Notes under the pieces: model-generated
Databases searched by the model: none
Seen by the model: the letters and a program-made list of their open reading frames with translations, nothing else
What the model was told of the DNA's origin: nothing
Part shown: positions 40,256 through 42,844 of the stretch, piece after piece
How positions within the stretch are numbered: the stretch's first letter is position 1
How the letters are laid out: each line of letters opens with the position of its first letter
NCBI GenBank assembly: GCA_003565945.1
Contig: PXAH01000096.1
Location: 1-42,844 of the forward strand
DNA from: Candidatus Omnitrophota bacterium
GTDB taxonomy: Bacteria > Omnitrophota > Gorgyraeia > Duberdicusellales > 4484-171
Direction of reading: 5' to 3'
DNA: 42,844 nucleotides
Made by a program: the position numbers and the translations under genes

Positions 40256-40283
40256 TTGACAGCCTAAATACTAGTGTTATTAT
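40256..40283 (+). promoter_or_regulatory. Separate promoter for the response regulator gene
   Basis: TTGACA at 40256-40261, just after the kinase stop, and TATTAT at 40278-40283 are spaced by 16 bp. A start near 40290 would leave a very short leader containing the AAGGAGG Shine-Dalgarno. Confidence 0.5.
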
Positions 40284-40302
40284 TAAAGGTAAGGAGGCAC
40301 AA

Positions 40303-40692
40303 ATGGGAAATAAAACTAAAAAAATACTAGTAGTCGATGATGAAGAAGATATGGCTTATTTTTTGAAAGCTAACCTGGAATTAGAAGGCGAGTATGAGGT
40401 TATTACGGTTACAAAGGGGAAAGACGCGTTTAGGACAGCTGCCAAACATATGCCTGATTTGATTATGCTGGATATAAAAATGCCTCAGGTAGACGGCATC
40501 CAGGTTTTAAAAAAACTAAAAGAATCCCCTAAGACCTTACGTATTCCGGTTATTATCTTGAGTGCTAAGACAGACGATGCTACAAAGATCGAGGCGGCTC
40601 GTCTATACGATGACCATTACATCACCAAGCCCGTACAGATAGAAGAAATTAAATCCAAGATAAAAGAAGTTTTGGAAAGATACCAAGCATAA
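40303..40692 (+). CDS. Single-domain response regulator (CheY-like)
   Basis: The 129 aa protein is a receiver domain only: acidic pair Asp12-Asp13, phospho-acceptor Asp57 (LIMLDIKMP), Ser87 (IILSAKT) and Lys109 (YITKPVQ). No output domain follows, so it must act by protein contact or in a phosphorelay. Its Shine-Dalgarno (AAGGAGG) is strong and it appears to have its own promoter in addition to read-through from the kinase gene, which would allow an excess of regulator over kinase. Pairing with the kinase is inferred from adjacency. Confidence 0.93.
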   Translation: MGNKTKKILVVDDEEDMAYFLKANLELEGEYEVITVTKGKDAFRTAAKHMPDLIMLDIKMPQVDGIQVLKKLKESPKTLRIPVIILSAKTDDATKIEAARLYDDHYITKPVQIEEIKSKIKEVLERYQA

Positions 40693-40729
40693 GCCTATTT
40701 CTTCTATCCCCGCGAAGGTTTTCGAAATT

Positions 40730-41377
40730 ATGAACAAAGCTTTTAATATTCTTTTCGAAGATGAACATATTTTAGTTATTAATAAGATTGCCCGGATAGT
40801 AGTTGTGCCTACTCCGAAAAAAGAAGCAAAGACATTAATATCTTTATTGGCAAAAGAATTAGGCAGAAAGATTTACGCTTGTCATCGGTTAGATAAGGAT
40901 ACGCAAGGGTTAATGATTTTTGCTAAATCTGCCTCAATCGAACAAGATATTACCGGCCAGTTTAGAAAAAGGCAAATCAGAAAAAAGTACTTAGCTTTTA
41001 GCAAGGGAAATCTTAAAAAAAAGGAAGGGGTTTTTAAGGGCCCGGTTTTAGATAAAGCTGGGAAAAGATTTGGGGAAAGGCCCAAGCAAGCAAAAACCGG
41101 CTATAAAGTTTTAACGAAGTGTAAGGGTTTTGATTTTTTAGAGATTACCCCTAAAACAGGCAGAACTAATCAGATCAGAATTCATCTTTCTCGGGCCGGC
41201 CATCCTATTTTGGGGGAAAAAAAATATGCTTTCCGGCGTGATTTTGTGATAAAATTTAACAAACTCGCGTTGTGTGCTTATTTTTTGAGCTTTTGCCATC
41301 CGGTGAGCAGGAAAAAAATAGAAGTAAAGATAGCTATTCCTGAGTATATGAATGAATTCTTAAAAAAATGGGGGTGA
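40730..41377 (+). CDS. RluA-family RNA pseudouridine synthase
   Basis: The 215 aa protein has the RluA fold motifs: ILFEDEHILVINKIARIVV, ACHRLDKDTQGLMIFAK with the catalytic aspartate at residue 55, IRKKYLAFSKG and TPKTGRTNQIRIHLSRAGHPILGEKKY. There is no N-terminal S4 domain and the size is that of small RluA/TruC-type enzymes. The usual HRLD-x-x-TSG reads HRLDKDTQG here. The RNA site modified cannot be predicted. The following small gene starts 2 nt after the stop. Confidence 0.9.
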   Translation: MNKAFNILFEDEHILVINKIARIVVVPTPKKEAKTLISLLAKELGRKIYACHRLDKDTQGLMIFAKSASIEQDITGQFRKRQIRKKYLAFSKGNLKKKEGVFKGPVLDKAGKRFGERPKQAKTGYKVLTKCKGFDFLEITPKTGRTNQIRIHLSRAGHPILGEKKYAFRRDFVIKFNKLALCAYFLSFCHPVSRKKIEVKIAIPEYMNEFLKKWG

Positions 41378-41379
41378 TT

Positions 41380-41565
41380 ATGCTTTTTGGAATTATTTTA
41401 ATCCTGGCCGGTATTTTGATTGCTGCTTATCCGCCTTTGCTTTCCTGGATAGTCGCGGCTGTTTTGTTTCTTGCCGGCTTTTTTCTTATTTTTATTGGTT
41501 ATCAGTTTCGAAAAGCGGACCGTAAATTCGGCAATTCATTTATTGATTTTTTCTTCAAGTTGTAG
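41380..41565 (+). CDS. Small two-helix membrane protein
   Basis: The 61 aa product is almost entirely two hydrophobic segments (about residues 2-17 and 22-42) with a short basic/polar C-terminal tail (RKADRKFGNSFIDFF). ATG 41380 is preferred because GGGGGTG lies about 5 nt upstream, although the frame is open to an ATG at 41368 within the pseudouridine synthase gene. I do not recognise a family. Tight spacing to the previous gene suggests co-transcription. It is probably real because of the Shine-Dalgarno and lack of an alternative use of the space. Confidence 0.62.
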   Translation: MLFGIILILAGILIAAYPPLLSWIVAAVLFLAGFFLIFIGYQFRKADRKFGNSFIDFFFKL

Positions 41566-41598
41566 TTTATTATTAAAAAGTAGTTTTTCTAAAAAAGC

Positions 41599-41976
41599 AT
41601 GCACAAAATAAATAAAAAAGTATATTATCATGATACCGATTGCGGCGGAATAGTTTATTACGCTAATTATCTTAAATATTTTGAGGAAGCCAGAACCGAA
41701 TTCTTCCTATCGCGTGGCATTGAACTTACCGGAGGAGATTTTTTTTTCGTAGTTAAGAGCTTGAATATTTCTTACCGGAGGCCGGCTCGTTATGGCCAGG
41801 TTATTGAGGTAAAGACCGATTTAGTGCAGGTAAAAAATGCCTCTTTGCTTTTTAATCAAACTGTTGAGCTGGAAAATATAATCTTGGTTTCAGCCGAAAC
41901 CAAGATTGCCTGCATCAATAAAAATTTTCAGGCCTCTCTTATTCCCGAGGTAGTAGTGAATAGGTTAAAAAAATGA
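41599..41976 (+). CDS. ybgC: YbgC-type acyl-CoA thioesterase (4HBT hotdog fold)
   Basis: The 125 aa protein begins with the hotdog-fold signature YHDTDCGGIVYYANYLKYFEEART (residues 9-32), where the Asp-x-x-Gly segment holds the catalytic aspartate, followed by FVVKSLNISYRRPARYGQVIEVKT. This matches YbgC/4-hydroxybenzoyl-CoA thioesterase family members, which hydrolyse acyl-CoA or acyl-ACP and in many diderms sit beside tol-pal genes. No tol-pal genes are present here. There is no clear Shine-Dalgarno. It overlaps the next gene by 4 bp. Confidence 0.88.
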   Translation: MHKINKKVYYHDTDCGGIVYYANYLKYFEEARTEFFLSRGIELTGGDFFFVVKSLNISYRRPARYGQVIEVKTDLVQVKNASLLFNQTVELENIILVSAETKIACINKNFQASLIPEVVVNRLKK

Positions 41977-42323
41977 TTGATAAAATAGTTGATAAAAACA
42001 AAGACACTGTCATATCTTCTTCTCCCAAGATTGCTGCCGGTTTTTTTAGCCGCTTTTTAGGGCTTATGTTTAGGCGAAAAATGAATCAAGAAGAAGCGCT
42101 TGTTTTTTATCGGGCTCCTTCAATCCATACTTTCTTTATGTTTTTTCCCATTGATATTGTGTTCTTGGGGCGCCAGATGAAGGTAAAGCGGTTAGTCAAA
42201 AGTTTGCGGCCGTGGAGGGCAGTTATTTGCAAGGGAGCCTATGCAACGCTTGAATTGCCCGCGGGTAGAATAGATCAAACCAATATTTCCGTCGGTGATC
42301 AGATAGAGATTCGGGAGGGATAG
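41973..42323 (+). CDS. DUF192 family protein
   Basis: The 116 aa protein matches DUF192: FLGLMFRRKMNQEEALVFYR, SIHTFFMFFPIDIVFLG (about 50-66), VKSLRPWRAVICKGAYATLELPAG and a closing SVGDQIEI. The family has no firmly established function. Its start overlaps the ybgC stop in an ATGA arrangement. There is no signal peptide here, unlike many DUF192 members. An AACG-word repeat begins 2 nt after its stop codon. Confidence 0.88.
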   Translation: MIDKIVDKNKDTVISSSPKIAAGFFSRFLGLMFRRKMNQEEALVFYRAPSIHTFFMFFPIDIVFLGRQMKVKRLVKSLRPWRAVICKGAYATLELPAGRIDQTNISVGDQIEIREG

Positions 42324-42324
42324 T

Positions 42325-42360
42325 GCGTTCAACGTTCAACGTTCGACGTTTGACGTTTGA
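42325..42360. repeat. AACG-word repeat after the DUF192 gene
   Basis: The stretch is made of GTTCAACG, GTTCGACG and GTTTGACG words. ACGTTCAACGTTCGACGTT at 42332-42350 is identical to 8489-8507 at the murE 3' end. Its overlapping AACGTT palindromes could fold on themselves. Confidence 0.8.
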
Positions 42361-42367
42361 TCTTTGT

Positions 42368-42395
42368 TTGACAGCTTTTTGAATGTAGCTATAAT
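42368..42395 (+). promoter_or_regulatory. Promoter of tRNA-Pro
   Basis: TTGACA at 42368-42373 and TATAAT at 42390-42395 are perfect consensus hexamers spaced by 16 bp. Predicted start near 42402 is about 19 nt before the tRNA. A CGAAAATTTTCG palindrome (42411-42422) overlaps the 5' end of the tRNA. Confidence 0.85.
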
Positions 42396-42420
42396 AAGGC
42401 TTTGTTTTTTCGAAAATTTT

Positions 42421-42496
42421 CGGGAGGTGGCGCAGTTTGGCTTAGCGCACTTGCTTTGGGAGCAAGGGGTCGTGGGTTCGAATCCCACTCTCCCGA
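42421..42496 (+). tRNA. tRNA-Pro (anticodon TGG)
   Basis: A full cloverleaf can be drawn: acceptor stem CGGGAGG / TCTCCCG with discriminator A, anticodon stem CTTGC / GCAAG around loop TTTGGGA (anticodon TGG), and T-arm containing GTGGGTTCGAATCCCAC. CCA is not encoded. Confidence 0.95.
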
Positions 42497-42499
42497 CTT

Positions 42500-42655
42500 T
42501 TATTCGCGAATAACGGAAACCTTTACCAACCTCCGAGGTTAACAGAAATAAGGATTGATTTTATTAGGTTTTTTCTATCGCTCTTTGTCTTCAACTTGTA
42601 GTATTGTTCTGTGTAATCTGTAAACGAGCGTTTACGAGTGTTCAGTGTAATCTGT
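42500..42655. repeat. Repeats in the spacer between the two tRNA genes
   Basis: The spacer holds a palindrome TTATTCGCGAATAA (42500-42513), a small stem AACCT / AGGTT (42528-42540), a direct repeat GTGTAATCTGT at 42611-42621 and 42645-42655, and an inverted GTAAACG / CGTTTAC pair lying between the two copies (about 42620-42634). No promoter for tRNA-Arg is obvious, so both tRNAs may be co-transcribed. Confidence 0.65.
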
Positions 42656-42661
42656 GGTTCT

Positions 42662-42735
42662 GCGCCTGTAGCTCAATCGGATAGAGCATCGGCCTTCTAA
42701 GCCGAGGGTTGCAGGTTCGATTCCTGCCGGGCGCA
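42662..42735 (+). tRNA. tRNA-Arg (anticodon TCT)
   Basis: Acceptor stem GCGCCTG / CGGGCGC (one G-T pair) with discriminator A, D-arm GCTCAATCGGATAGAGC, anticodon stem TCGGC / GCCGA around loop CTTCTAA (anticodon TCT), and T-arm GCAGGTTCGATTCCTGC. CCA is not encoded. Confidence 0.95.
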
Positions 42736-42760
42736 TGTTCTTTTTAGTTCAAAGCTTTTT

Positions 42761-42795
42761 ATTGCCAATTGAGTTCTTACTTTGTTTTTGGCAAT
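42761..42795 (+). terminator. Possible hairpin terminator after tRNA-Arg
   Basis: ATTGCCAA 42761-42768 can pair with TTGGCAAT 42788-42795. The 19 nt loop is large and no T-run follows, so this is a weak candidate. Confidence 0.25.
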
Positions 42796-42844
42796 TATCG
42801 GAACAAATAAAGTAGTTAAGGTGAGCAAGGAAACTTCGCCTTCG

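Noticed and set aside
1-42844. Insertion sequence, prophage or integrated element
   Set aside because: No transposase, integrase or phage gene is present and gene content is core housekeeping throughout.

Overview
The window is a compact, low-GC bacterial chromosome segment with almost no spare coding space. Genes run on the + strand from 267 to 35011, three run on the - strand (35028-37901), and the rest are + again to the end. It encodes a diderm with peptidoglycan and lipid A type envelope machinery: a full mur/fts (dcw) cluster with a DNPR-type MurE, plus Lnt, an LpxL-family acyltransferase and LptF/LptG. Gene order, sequence style and the many small palindromic intergenic repeats suggest an uncultured-type lineage such as Omnitrophota (OP3). 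That placement is inference; no rRNA is present to test it.

Layout. (1) 267-3116: rbfA, nrnA-like, truB and ribF, overlapping genes behind a good promoter and a three-hairpin array. (2) 3162-20290: the dcw cluster mraZ, small ORF, rsmH, ftsL-like, ftsI, murE, murF, mraY, murD, ftsW, murG, murC, murB, ddl, ftsQ and a degenerate ftsA. It starts with a consensus promoter and a three-copy MraZ operator. (3) 20277-24952: lnt, lpxL-like, a coiled-coil membrane protein and a LacI-type regulator. (4) 25065-33799: class II ribonucleotide reductase behind paired NrdR boxes and a structured leader, then holB, ricT/PSP1, metG, tatD, mtnA, tsaE and tsaB. (5) alr, then convergent comFC-lptF-lptG on the - strand. 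(6) 38126-42735: a soluble-output two-component pair, an RluA-type pseudouridine synthase, a small membrane protein, a YbgC-type thioesterase, a DUF192 protein, tRNA-Pro(TGG) and tRNA-Arg(TCT).

How it fits together. The dcw genes make lipid II from UDP-MurNAc (MurC-F, MraY, MurG, with D-Ala supplied by Alr and Ddl) and polymerise and crosslink it at the septum (FtsW, FtsI, FtsQ, FtsL-like). Lnt, LpxL-like and LptF/G serve the outer membrane.

Most unusual points: ftsZ does not follow ftsA. The FtsA homologue has lost its recognisable actin-type nucleotide motifs but keeps a plausible C-terminal membrane helix. Several intergenic gaps inside the mur operon are mosaics of inverted GGTTGCGTA-type repeats. 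A related AACG-word repeat supplies the last codons of murE. A second repeat family supplies the region just upstream of nrdJ and tsaB. I found no clear wholly new multi-gene system; the candidates for novelty are the FtsA/FtsZ situation and the repeat families.
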